DNA of 64,000 nucleotides, taken from Craspedostauros australis (taxonomy: Eukaryota > Bacillariophyta > Bacillariophyceae > Mastogloiales > Achnanthaceae). The stretch spans positions 186,001 to 250,000 of the forward strand of contig JAMXDE010000017.1 of the NCBI GenBank assembly GCA_026770025.1, written 5' to 3'. This document shows positions 9,777 to 21,400 of the stretch, piece after piece (position 1 is the stretch's first letter; each line of letters opens with the position of its first letter). The translations under genes were made by a program, and so were the position numbers. The notes beneath the pieces are model-generated. The model searched no databases, was not told the origin of the DNA, and saw only the letters and a list, made by a program, of their open reading frames with translations.

Positions 9777-12161
9777 ATGCATACGATGGATCACCCTACA
9801 GCAGCTCACGGCCACACATCATATTCCTCAATGGAATGCCTTCCTCTGCCATCTTCTTTGCAGATAACAACAACACATCCAATTCTGAGCAAAGTCCAAC
9901 CTACAGAGACTTCCTTGGAAACAACAAATCCTGCAACAGCAGCAATATTTGGGGCAATCCAAATCTGCCTGCATCAGGTACCACTGCCTCCTCATTGGAC
10001 AATGACACAAGTCATCAGTCCGGTCAGGAGAATGCTACAAATGGCAGCACTGTCAGCCCCATCCCCTCACCAACACGCAAATCCTACACTGACAGCAGCA
10101 GCATGCAAGAGTTCTCCAGAGACACCACCACCACACGAGGTAGTTGCCATGGTTGTGCATTCTTCACTCGGTGATGACAGCAACCAGAGAACCATTCCGC
10201 AGCTGGACTTCCCTCCATTCCCAACACCAACGGATGGGCAATCCCAGCACAACACTGTCTTCTCCAACAAATCCACCAAGTCACCCTGCAAATCCCGCCA
10301 TACAGCCTCCCCAGGCAACAACATTGCCACTCCTCCAGTACCTCCGCTTCATCCAATGGTTCCTCCTCCATACTCTCCCCTACCAATTGGAAATCACAAG
10401 CCAAGATTTGCTGGCATCCGGAATGTGAAGACAACAGTGGACAGCCTTCTGGAGATCATTTTTCCATCTACATTGATGGAAAGAATCCAACAGCATTCCA
10501 ACAACCATCTCCGGAAGAGCGGCAGCATGGCTCCTGCCATCACAATTTCGGAGCTTTACATATTCCTGGCGATGTATTACTACATGGGAGTATGGACTGC
10601 ACCATCCAAGAGGGACTATTGGCGTGCCACCCGTGTATCTGTCCCATCAAACACGCTCATGACTCACCTGAGCAGGGATCGATACAACATCATCTTCTGC
10701 CACATCCACTTCACTGCAGAGCTTCCTGACTTTGAAAACGGATCAACAGCATCTTCTGCCACGCCCATCCAGGTCAATGTGGATGAAGATGACATGCAAG
10801 CATGTGCAGGCAGTACCACCATGGCATCAGGAAGTGAATTGTCATCCATCAGCACAGCTTCATTGAACATCCACACTACAGAGTTGAACGATTCTGAAGC
10901 CTTGGATATGAAGCCGTCAGCACGAAAGAAGGCCAAAACGGACAGTGACAGTGTTCAGTTGACCCGATCATGGTATCGGAAGGTGCAACCACTCCTTGAC
11001 CACACAAATCGAGTGTCGAAACGCATCTGTACAAGACCAGGAGCTGCATGTGCTATTGACGAAATGATGGTGCGGTTCAAAGGTCGATCAGCCCAGACAC
11101 ATCGGATGAAGCAGAAGCCAATCAAAGAAGGCTTCAAATTCTTTGCATTGTGCTGTTCAAGCACTGGGTTCATGTACCATATCCTACCTGCAGGTCGGCT
11201 TGACAAGACCACACGAATCAACAACACTGTGGAGGAGTTGATGAATGAACTTGACCAAAGCCATCATCATGTTGTCACCATGGACAACTTCTTCATGACC
11301 AAGACAGTTCTGCAGCGGTCGAGACAGATGGGCATTGGCATCTTGGGCACAGCACGCAATCGGAACGGATTCCCTCCAAAGGCAGTGAAGGAGGTGGAGG
11401 ATGACAGGTTCAACAGTTTGTACATCTGGACCAAACCGAATGAGCATGTGGTGACTCGGTGGGTGGACAACAACGTCGTCCTGATGGTGAGCACGGTCCA
11501 CTATGGAAATGAGACGGTTGTTCGTGATCGTCACAAGCCAAGAGAGACACGGATCAACAAGAAGCATCTCAAGACGGTGTGGGGGGATGATTGGAATGCA
11601 AGAATCCACATTCCCAAAATGATCGATGACTACAATCACTGGATGGGTGGGGTTGACCGATGTGACCAGCTCATATCATATCATCATCCAAACATGCGGT
11701 GCAGGAGGATATGGATGCCACTCATGTTCCATTTCCTGGATATCCTCAGAGTGAACGCATGGATCAGTCATTGTCATCTGGCAGACAAAGAGGAGAGGTT
11801 GTCCCAAAAAGAATTCATGCTGGAGATGGTGGAAGCCCTTGTGAGGAAGTCGTCCACATCGAGTTCAAGGGGCACAAGATCGTCTTCCCAGGTACCTAGA
11901 CTCATAGTGACAAGGCACAGAATGAGCACAAACACCCCCACCCTCCCAGAAGCAAGATTGATGGGAGAAGACAGAGAACACGAGCAAGTTATTGTGAAAG
12001 GAGATTGGGCAAAAACGTGCAGATACAGTGCATTTCTGGCTGCAAATGCAAGACTTTCTGGCAAGGAGGGAACCAAACCTAAACGGGTTACCAGGATGTG
12101 TAGCTTCTGCCAAGTCTATATCTGTAGGGATCATTGGGGTATATACCATGGAAAGAAGTGA
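9777..12161 (+). CDS. piggyBac-type transposase (DDE_Tnp_1_7)
   Basis: The frame is open from 8712, but the part before about 9700 is the translated 8-bp array. I take the ATG at 9777 (or 9786), giving about 794 aa; the true start is uncertain. After a Pro/Ser/Thr-rich region come the family blocks: ISELYIFLAMYYYMGVW, then DEMMVRFKGRS, VTMDNFF and WMGGVDRCDQ, which supply the three expected catalytic Asp residues. A C-terminal Cys/His cluster follows (CSFCQVYICRDHWGIYH), as in piggyBac transposases. Role: cut-and-paste transposition in the nucleus. No internal stop is seen, so it may be functional. Confidence 0.88.
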   Translation: MHTMDHPTAAHGHTSYSSMECLPLPSSLQITTTHPILSKVQPTETSLETTNPATAAIFGAIQICLHQVPLPPHWTMTQVISPVRRMLQMAALSAPSPHQHANPTLTAAACKSSPETPPPHEVVAMVVHSSLGDDSNQRTIPQLDFPPFPTPTDGQSQHNTVFSNKSTKSPCKSRHTASPGNNIATPPVPPLHPMVPPPYSPLPIGNHKPRFAGIRNVKTTVDSLLEIIFPSTLMERIQQHSNNHLRKSGSMAPAITISELYIFLAMYYYMGVWTAPSKRDYWRATRVSVPSNTLMTHLSRDRYNIIFCHIHFTAELPDFENGSTASSATPIQVNVDEDDMQACAGSTTMASGSELSSISTASLNIHTTELNDSEALDMKPSARKKAKTDSDSVQLTRSWYRKVQPLLDHTNRVSKRICTRPGAACAIDEMMVRFKGRSAQTHRMKQKPIKEGFKFFALCCSSTGFMYHILPAGRLDKTTRINNTVEELMNELDQSHHHVVTMDNFFMTKTVLQRSRQMGIGILGTARNRNGFPPKAVKEVEDDRFNSLYIWTKPNEHVVTRWVDNNVVLMVSTVHYGNETVVRDRHKPRETRINKKHLKTVWGDDWNARIHIPKMIDDYNHWMGGVDRCDQLISYHHPNMRCRRIWMPLMFHFLDILRVNAWISHCHLADKEERLSQKEFMLEMVEALVRKSSTSSSRGTRSSSQVPRLIVTRHRMSTNTPTLPEARLMGEDREHEQVIVKGDWAKTCRYSAFLAANARLSGKEGTKPKRVTRMCSFCQVYICRDHWGIYHGKK

Positions 12162-12285
12162 AACAGACACAAACAAAAAATCAGCAGTTTCTCACGATAA
12201 CACTAGTTGTGAGGGGTACAGACTTAGTTTTCACGTAGGCCCTGGTAGGGAAAATTCGTTCAAAAAACAACTAGTGTCATTATAT

Positions 12286-12302
12286 CGCCCATAATATGGG
12301 CG
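12286..12302. repeat. Right subterminal hairpin of the piggyBac-like element
   Basis: CGCCCAT-AAT-ATGGGCG, nine bases inside the right terminal repeat. It is the counterpart of the left hairpin. Confidence 0.8.
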
Positions 12303-12426
12303 TTAAGCTCCGGTCGTAAAGGGATAGTATGACCAGTGTGCACGACATTGCGGTCAATGGCAACAGTGATACAGCAGAGTAGTCGTACTCTATCACAGCC
12401 TACCGTATCATATTCTATCGGATCCA

Positions 12427-15400
12427 TCATTCGCACATATTGCAACAGGTGCATTCTGGGCCGCACTGATATCCCACCCGCGTGGCTGTGGTGCCAAATG
12501 CGCAGAATGTTTCTTCGAAAGCACCTGGATCCAGGGTGTTGCCTTGCAGGAAGATCTCCACCATTGCGGTTGGCCAATCCAGGAAGGAGAGTGGAATCGT
12601 CCCCGTGATCTTATTGTTCCCCACATCGAAGGCAGCTGTTGGGGGAGAGGTGGCATCAAATTGAGCGGTGGGAGGTTGCAGGTGATATATTGGTAAGTCC
12701 ATTGGTATAGTTTCGGAACTCCGACAAACCAAACCAAAGAAAAATAAAAACTAATTAATACCCTAACACAACACAAACAACAGCAAAGCAAAATGACTTC
12801 GAACGACGAACCCAACACGAGCAACCGCGAAGAGACGAAGGCAGAAGATGGCCCAACCTTGCCACCTCCCACCAAGGAACCTGACAAACCTGCGAACCCA
12901 AGAGAGGACGATACAGGCAACCATCATCGCGCCCGACGACAAGCAAAAAGAGCCATCCCTTACGATGGAGGAACCGAGGAGAACGACCCCGACGACGTGT
13001 CCATCACCTACAAGCCAAGATCCAGCACGTTCAAGACCGCGGCCAACAAGACCGGCATCGACATCACGCCATTCGCACGAGCAACAGGAGACGGATCCAT
13101 CGACAGATCAGCAAAAGCAGCATGGAGAGCCAGAGCAATCTGGTATAACAAGGATGAGGCGACGGCCGACCGCGAAAACCCGACCATCAAACAGTGGGAG
13201 CACTTCTTCAGAGATCTCGCAGACGGAAGGGTCACATCATTCGGGCCCATCACGCTGCCCAACAGAGACCCCACAAGAATGAGGCTCCTGCAATTCGTCA
13301 TCAACGTTGCATCCACCGATCCCCACGAGGTATTCAAAGTACATCTCAACGACGACGGCACGGTACGAACGGCAAGAGCAGTCAAAGTATGGAAGGCCGC
13401 GAATCGACTCATGGGCTCCAACTACGATCTGGGAGCAGCACCTCTCGCAGACAACGACATCCACATCGACACAATGGAAGGCCTCACACTCCAGACGGAA
13501 GGCGCGGAAGCGAGCACAGCCAGGATGTCCACAAGCCAAGCATTTGCAGCCATGCCAATCGACACAACCACGGGATCCATCAGCACAGACAGCGAGTCGT
13601 ACACCAGCCGCCAGCCGTCCAAACGCACCAGATTCAAATCTCCGAAACAGACAACCGACATGCCACGAGTCAGCCAGAACAGCACGAACAACTCGCAATC
13701 TTCAGGGACGACAAGCAGCAACGATTCGTCAACTGACTCAGGCGTGACCAGACACAGAAGTGGCCCTCGGAACCCTGCCAACCGCAAGCCGTCCACAGAC
13801 GACAACTCCGTCAGCTCAGATGAGGAATCCAACACATCCCAGGCAAAGATAGCACCACCGCGACACGAGCACACCACCAGATTCACAATCAAACTCAACG
13901 TCGACAGAACCGAAGACGACACCACAGCCGCAGTGCGAGAGCGCATCAAGCGATGGTTCCGGCAGGTCCGACGAATCGATCCTACAGCGGTGATCCTCCC
14001 ATGGAGAGAGTCGGCCAACACAGGTCCCCACATCGCCCACTCAGGACAAATTCCAGAGAGAATGGAGGACCTCAGAACCTTCTTTCAAGGATTGCGAGCG
14101 CCATCCGGGGCAACAGGAATCACGTACGCGAAAGTCCGCATCACCACCAGAGATGATCCCTTCGACATCACGGCAGACCGCAACGCGGAGCTCAACCCAT
14201 ACTACTACAACGAGCATGAGGGATTGTACAAAGCCCAGCTCCAAGACGCAGAAGAGGTGAAAGAGATCGGCTTCCTACTATACTCTGGAGGATTCACAGA
14301 CGTGGACAGCACAGTGGAAATCATAAACAGGAGCTTCCGACGAACAAACAGCGACATCAGAGTGGGCGGAAAGATGAAGAACATCATCCAGGTCAGCGAC
14401 GAAACCAGAGAAAAGTACAGAGAAGGCAAGCGACACTGGACAGTCCAACCTTGGAGAGCGGTGAAGCTGGAAGTCGAAAGATCACAAGCTTACGCTGCGG
14501 TCGAAGAAGTCGCAAACCTCTTTAACACACGAGCGGAGAGACCGGGAGCCACCAACTTCCGGTTCTTGCCCGACAAGAAGTTTGAGCAAATGTCCCGAAA
14601 GAAGAGCGAGTTCCGAGACGGCCTCATGGCAAAACACCAGGCCATACTTGCAGTGATTGAGTACTCGGACTCCGATGGAGTACTGCACCTGGACAAGAAA
14701 GTCAAAGGCAAGGACAACCGCTCCATCACTCTCCGTAAACTCATACTCCGAGAGACAACCAACGACGGCAAACGGATCTTCCACAGTGTGGACAGAGCCC
14801 GAGGCACCGACGACCAAGTCGTGGCGCACTCATTCCCCGAATACCTGGAACCAGCAAAGCATTTCATGAGCCTCCTGCCTGCAATCGCCCGACACAAAGT
14901 AGGCCCCAAAGCCGAAAAGTGGTTCAGTCCGGAGGTGTGGATTGCCAGCCTCAACATTGTGTACGACCCAGCGACCAACGACTACACGTCCCCTGACACG
15001 CACAACCTGGAAGACATCGCCGATGAAGAGTTCCCCGCCAGTGTGATCATCACCAATATCCCCGATATGATGCCCACCACTCACAGGCCAGCGGCTCTTG
15101 ACAATCGAAGCCTGTTCAATCCCAACTCGACGATCGGCACCGCCAACAGGTCCATCGACTCAGCGTACACAGCTGCCCCCAATCTGACCACAGGAGACCA
15201 AACAGACAGCGGATCCAACGCACCGAACACCCCCAACACAACCTCCCACACCACCGAAGGAATCCTGCGTACCGGCGCCAACACAAGATACAACCAGCCC
15301 CAGACAAGGGAAGCACAACTACTGGCACAGGTGCAAGCACTCCGGCGAGAACTTGGCAAACCCGACGGCGACCCTCCGCAGCCCAATGGAGGCCAGTCAC

Positions 15401-18400
15401 CATGATAGGCAGCCACAGACGGGCACAGTCCAGCCCGGACACCGACGGACCCAACACGCCAGGGAATTCGAGTTCGGATGAATCGAATCTCCAACAACAA
15501 CACCTCGGCCAAACCACCAACCAAAAGGCCAACACCCAAATCAGGATCGCCACCCTGAACGTAGGAAGCCTACCAACCGACCCTACGGACCCCAAAAACG
15601 ACGACCTATGGCAAACCATACGCCAACACCACATTGACATACTGATGATGACGGAAGTGGGCATCAACTGGAGCAAGACCCCGTCGGACTCCACGCTTGC
15701 CCGCAGAGCTGACAGACAGCTACGCATGGCGAAGATTGCCACAGCACACTGTCACACAGACAGCGACAGCCCACGACAATGGGGCGGCACCGCCGTACTT
15801 TCCCACGGAAACATCGCAGGCCGAGTCCTCTCCAGCAGCAACGACCCCGGAAAGTGCGGCAGATGGGCAAGCGTACTACTCCAGGGACGACAGGGCATCA
15901 AAGTCCGAATCGCCTCAGTTTACGTCCCCACCAAGTCCACCCAAACCTCTGGAACCGTCTACAACCAACAAGCTGTCAAAGCCGCCCAGCGCCAATCGAC
16001 ACTGGACCCCATCGATCTGCTCATCGCCGACCTGCAAGCACAAATAGCACGATGGCAACAAGCAGGCGAGACAGTGATCATCGGAGGTGACGTCAACATG
16101 GACGTGCGACGGTCCAAGATCACCAACATGCTGCTCGCCGAAGGCCTCCAAGAACACCACACCAACAACATACGACACCCGTATGCCACCATGATCAGAA
16201 ACAGACGACGGACCCCCATCGACGGAATCTGGGCCACGAACGACGTCCAACCCAATCAAATGGGGCTGACACCGTACGGCAGCTGGGACCACCGCATGGT
16301 GTGGTTCGACATCAGCACGAACCACCTATTCGGGCACACCAAGCAGCCAACCCCACCGTTCCGAGGGAGACGACTCCAACTCAGCCAACCCACCACGGTC
16401 AGAAGATACGTGCAGGTATACGAAAGCCAAGCTAACTCGCTACATCTTCTGGAACGGGCGCAATCTCTGAACCAAGCAGTCAGCAATGACCAGATGACAC
16501 CGCTGCAGATTCAGACACTCGAGAAAATCGACAACGACAGAACTCAGGCCATACTCCAAGCAGAACGCAAGTGCCGCAAGATCAAAGCTGGGAAGGTGCC
16601 CTTCTCACCGATAGTGTCCAAGCTGAGGTGGGAACATCAGTTCTGGACTCTCAGCATCAAGAGGAGACAAGGCCACAACATCAAAGGGCGCACAATCGAC
16701 AAGGCGAAGAAGAAGGCCCACATCCAGCAACGCACGAAGCACATGACAACGGCAGAGATGCACCGGCACCGCAACGCGGCGTGGAAGGCATATCAACAAG
16801 AGAAGAAACACGCCACTGAACACCGGAGGTCATTCTTGGCCGACGACGAAGACGAGGTGGCCAACACCGGAGGCGACACAGCCAAATACCGAGCCCAGCT
16901 GCTACAGCGAGAGGAGACCAAGGCAACATACCGAAGAATCCGGTGGTCCCTGCAGGCGGATGACTCCAATGCCCAAGTGTCCATGGTCATAGATGACGGC
17001 CCAGGGGGTGAGAACAATCTGCTAACCGCAGGCGAAGAAGTGGCCCGAGCGTGCTGCAAGACCAACATTGACAAGTACAGCCAGGCGTGGCAAGCGGAAG
17101 TCTGCCAGCGACCACTTAAGCGCAGCCTGGGGCGATTCGGATCCAGCCCAGCCGCCACCGCCATACTCAACGGCATCATCCCGTCGCAGATACGCAACAA
17201 CACCAGCGACACCCTTCACTCACTCCGGCGGCCCCAAAGAGCCACACCGTGGCCCCCCGACCTTCTACATATCAGCCAGGAAGACCATTCGCGAGGATGG
17301 GCACGCATCAAGGAAAGCACGTCATCGGGTCCTTCCGGAATACACTTCGGGTGCTGGAAGGTCAACGCAACCATCCCCGCCCTGGCAACCATCGACTCCA
17401 TAATGAGAGCGATCCCGTACCGCACAGGATACAGCCTCAAACGATGGCAGCAGTGCATCGACATACAGCTCCGGAAAAAGCCAGGCAACTTGGCAGTGAC
17501 CAAAACGAGGACCATCGGGCTCATGGAAGGCGACTTCAACATGAACAACCGACTCCTTGGCAAACAAGCCAGGTCGCATGCAGAATCCAATCTCACCCTG
17601 GCAACGGAGCAGTTCGGCAGCCGCAAGGCGCACACAGCCCAAGAAGTGCTACTCAACACAGTCCTCATCGACGACATCGCAAGGATCACAGGCGCACACT
17701 ATGCCATATGCTCCAACGACGCAAAAGGGTGCTACGACCGCATTGCCCACCCCATCTTCAGCCTAGCCCTTCAACGGCAGGGAGTGCCTACAGCACCCAT
17801 CACGAGCACTCTTCGCACCCTCCAGTCGATGACCCACCGCATCCGCACGTCAGCCGGAACATCAGTTTCGTCCTACTCCGGCAAGCAGCGCCACAACTAC
17901 CTTCAAGGACTGGTCCAAGGGCTCGGATCCGCACCGACAGGGTGGCTGCTCATCAGCTCCGCCATTATTGATAGCATGAGAGCCAGAGGGTACGGCCTCA
18001 ACCTCCCCGACCCCATCACTCGCGATGGCCATACCATCATGGGCACCGCGTACGTCGACGACACCAACATCATGCAAAGCCTGCCCCCCACAACACCCAA
18101 CGAGCAAGCGCAATCCTTCCAGGCAGCCGTGGACCACTGGGACGGCCTCCTTACCGCCACTGGCGGGGCACTGGAGCCATCCAAGAGCTTCTGGCAGCTC
18201 ATACGGTTCAAGTGGCAGCGCACGAAGTGGGTCTACGACAACAAGATGCCCACCACGAACGTCTGCATGAACACTCCGACCGGAGAACGCACCCAACTAG
18301 CCCTCACCGGCCCCAGGTCGGCCTCCAAATACCTTGGCATGGTGTCCCGGAGAGACGGACGCCAGTCCGAACACACGCAATATCTGCTCCAGAAATCCCT

Positions 18401-21400
18401 CACCTGGGCGGCACGCATCCGAGCGTCTCGCATCACCCGACAAGACACAGAGGTGGCTATCAAATCCGTACTTTGGCCATCGCTGCAATACTCGTCTCCG
18501 GCAACCACAATGTCCACAGACCAATGGAACAAAGTGATGAGCACAGCACTCACGACCGCACTGCCGGCCATGGGAATCGCCCGCACCATTGCACGCCAGT
18601 ACGTGTTCGGCCACAAAGACGCCATGGGAATGGGAGTACTGCACCTGTACACAGCCCAGGTGACGTCTCACTTGGAAATGGTTCTCAAGCACTTTGAACG
18701 CCCCACAGCAACAGGACGACTACTACGCACCTCACTGCATCATCTCGAGCTGTGGACGGGATTGCCGGGGCTACTTCAACAGCATGAGAAAGCGTGGGGA
18801 AACTGGACCTGCTCCGGGTGGTGGCAAAACACATTCAAATCGGCGTCCAAGCTCGGCATCCAGATGACAGACCAATCCCACCCATCCAAAATCCCCCGGA
18901 CCGGAGACAGCCCCATCATGAACCTCGCCATCACTTCCGGCCTCCATCGACAGACTCTGGCGCTCGCCAACGTTGCTCGACTACACCTGCGAGTGCTCTG
19001 GCTGTCAGACATCTCCACGGCCGACGGAAGTCAGATACGACCGACGATCCTACAACGCGAAAGGCTGCCATCGAGAGGCATCACCTGGCCCAGCGTTGGC
19101 AAGGTCACCAAGTCGGCGTGGGAGGCGTGGGAAGCGGTCCTATCAACAGTGGCGGCCCCAGACCAGCCAGGATGGCACCTACGGACCCAACTCGGGCCAT
19201 GGCAAGGCGCGCCGGCAGGGCGTGACACCCAACTACCGGATGGCACCATCTCCCCCTTCGACCGACCGGCCCCAGCAGCGGCCACGGACCCTCGCCCGGC
19301 CCTCGTGGTTGACCGCGCTCTTCGCAGATCCGGCATGGCCATCACATCCAGCGGGAGAATCGACAGATCGCCAACGCCCGCCACCATACGAGAATGGCTG
19401 CATCGGAAAGGCCCCGCAGCGGAGGCAATGCTCCCCGATATACACATCCGAGGCGATGTCCATGCAATAGTTCGGTCCATCGCAGCCGGCACCTGTGTGG
19501 CATGCAGCGATGCCTCGGCCAAAGACCACAAAGGATCTGCCGCGGCTATCATCCAGAGCGGCCTGCAGGACGATGCGCACCAGATCGTGGCGACAGCCGC
19601 CGTTCCCGAGGGCTCTCACCCAACCGACTCCAACAGAGCGGAGCTTGCGGGGGTCCTCATATCCATTTGGCTCATCACCTCGGTAGCAGAGTGGTCCGAC
19701 ATCCAAGGTAGCGCCACCGTCGCCTGCGACAACAACAGGGCACTGCAGGCGATAGACCCTGACAGGTGGCCGGAGCCACGAAAGAAGGACTTCGACCTGT
19801 GGTCCGAGGTGGTCCGCAACCTTCGCCAGACCAGAGTCCGATTCACTCCCCAGGAGGTCAAGGGGCACGCAGACGACTCCGGTGAACCCATCACCGCCTG
19901 GGAGTCGCTGAACGACCTCGCCGACGGCTATGCAGGGTACCACTGGGATCGGTTCTATGCAAGCAGCTCCCGAGCCCCAGCAATGGTGGTGCCTACGGAA
20001 GGATGGACCCTAAGCACCGCTGCCGGTCCCCTCACCGATCTCGACTACTGGACAGTCTCGTCTCTCATCGACGATGGCGGCATCAAAAAGAAGTGGTGCG
20101 AAAGATGGGGAGCCTCCAGCCCGACGAACGTAGATTGGGAGCCCATGCGCTCGGTCTCCCGGAGATGGAGCGGAGGCAAGCGGCGAACGTTGCTCAAGCT
20201 CATGACGGGCACCGGCGCCAGTGGCAAGAACATGCAGCGACGCCAGCAGGAGCAATCCGCAGAATGCCCCAGGTGCGGCAGGCCGGAAGACAACACACAC
20301 ATCCTCATGTGTCCCAGCGCTGCGAGCCAGTCCATTTGGGCCAAAGCCATCCTCAAAGTGCGGTCAATCGTGAGACCGCCCACCACCCCACCCGAAGTCG
20401 CCCAGCTAGTTTGCACGGCAATCAAGCGCATCACATCTGGAGGCATTCCTCCCTCAGGCATAAGGACGTCGCCCACTCAGAACATCCAGGTGAGACAGGC
20501 CAACATCGGTTGGGTAGCTCTAATCTGGGGCGGCTGGTCCACCTCGTGGCGAGACCAGGCCCCTCCAATGGCTCCTCACCGGAGACGACGTGCTCCCAAG
20601 CTGCTCCGAGACTGGCAAGTGAGCATCACAAACCTCATGTGGCATACCGTCCTGCAACAGTGGCATGACCGCAACGAAACCAAGGCGGAGCAGACGTCGC
20701 AAGGCATGACGGCTCTCCTTCAACAACAGCTTCACCGCCTCCGTACAACACCCACCGACGCGATCCCAGCAGTGCTGCGACCGCTATGGTCCAACCCACC
20801 AGCAACAGCCCAAATCGCCGCCCTAGTCCCGTGGGTCCAAGCGATGCAACAAGGACTCGGCCTCGCGGCACCGGACATCCCGACCGTACTCACCAACTGG
20901 ATGAAAAACCAGCGACGTCGCCACCGAGCACCAGCCACTCGCCCCTCGAACCCAGCCTGATGCTGACCCGACCTCAGAGCAGACGCCTCCACACACCGAC
21001 ACCTAGTGTCAATCCGTTCCCGCTGCGTGCATACACGTTGAATCAACGAGGCGGAATAAAAGCGCCCTCGGCGCATGACTTAACAGTTATAATCCGTGTG
21101 TTATATATGGTAAGTCCATTGGTATGGTGTGTCGATAATGATGAGGTTGCAGTGCGAGCATGGCACGCAATGAGAAGAACGAAATTGGCAAAGAGATGCA
21201 TAACACTTGTAGAGCAGAGCAGAGTAGAGTAGTTCTTCCACTCGAAACAAGAGACAGAGCACCATCCAATCCAAAATGCAAGAAGCAGAGCACCACTGCC
21301 ATGATCTGCATTCATGCACCACTCACAAATTACTGTAAGATTTCCCAATTCCGCAGGAAGCTGGCCCTTCAGGGCATTATCGGGCACATTCAGAGCCGTC

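Larger units (their letters stand above)
8142..12324 (+). mobile_element. piggyBac-like DNA transposon
   Basis: The ends are TCCCTTTACGACC (8142-8154) and its inverse (12312-12324), flanked on both sides by TA (8140-8141 and 12325-12326). Just inside each end is a near-perfect hairpin: 8155-8177 (11-bp arms, 1-base loop) and 12286-12302 (7-bp arms around AAT). The hairpins share CGCCCA/TGGGCG but differ in the middle. The body holds a 1.1-kb array of 8-bp repeats and one transposase frame of the DDE_Tnp_1_7 (piggyBac) type. Typical piggyBac elements duplicate TTAA; here only TA is visible. With both ends and an open transposase frame it looks whole. Confidence 0.88.
12709..21107 (+). mobile_element. 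Apparently full-length LINE (APE endonuclease / RT / RNase H)
   Basis: The element is 8399 bp, inserted antisense in the intron of LRR copy 3. Layout: an 84-bp leader, ORF1 (12793-15405), ORF2 (15402-20960), and a 147-bp 3' tail with AATAAAAGCG, ending in GTGTTATATA rather than poly(A). Both frames are open and the 18-bp target duplications are perfect, so it looks young and possibly active. The AP-endonuclease plus RNase H plan fits the I-like group of LINEs. The exact clade (for instance Ambal-type, reported from algae) cannot be fixed by eye. Confidence 0.93.

Noticed and set aside
8381-10174. 597-codon open frame across the 8-bp array
   Set aside because: It is open only because the 8-bp unit cannot form stops. 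After the array it runs in a different frame from the transposase.
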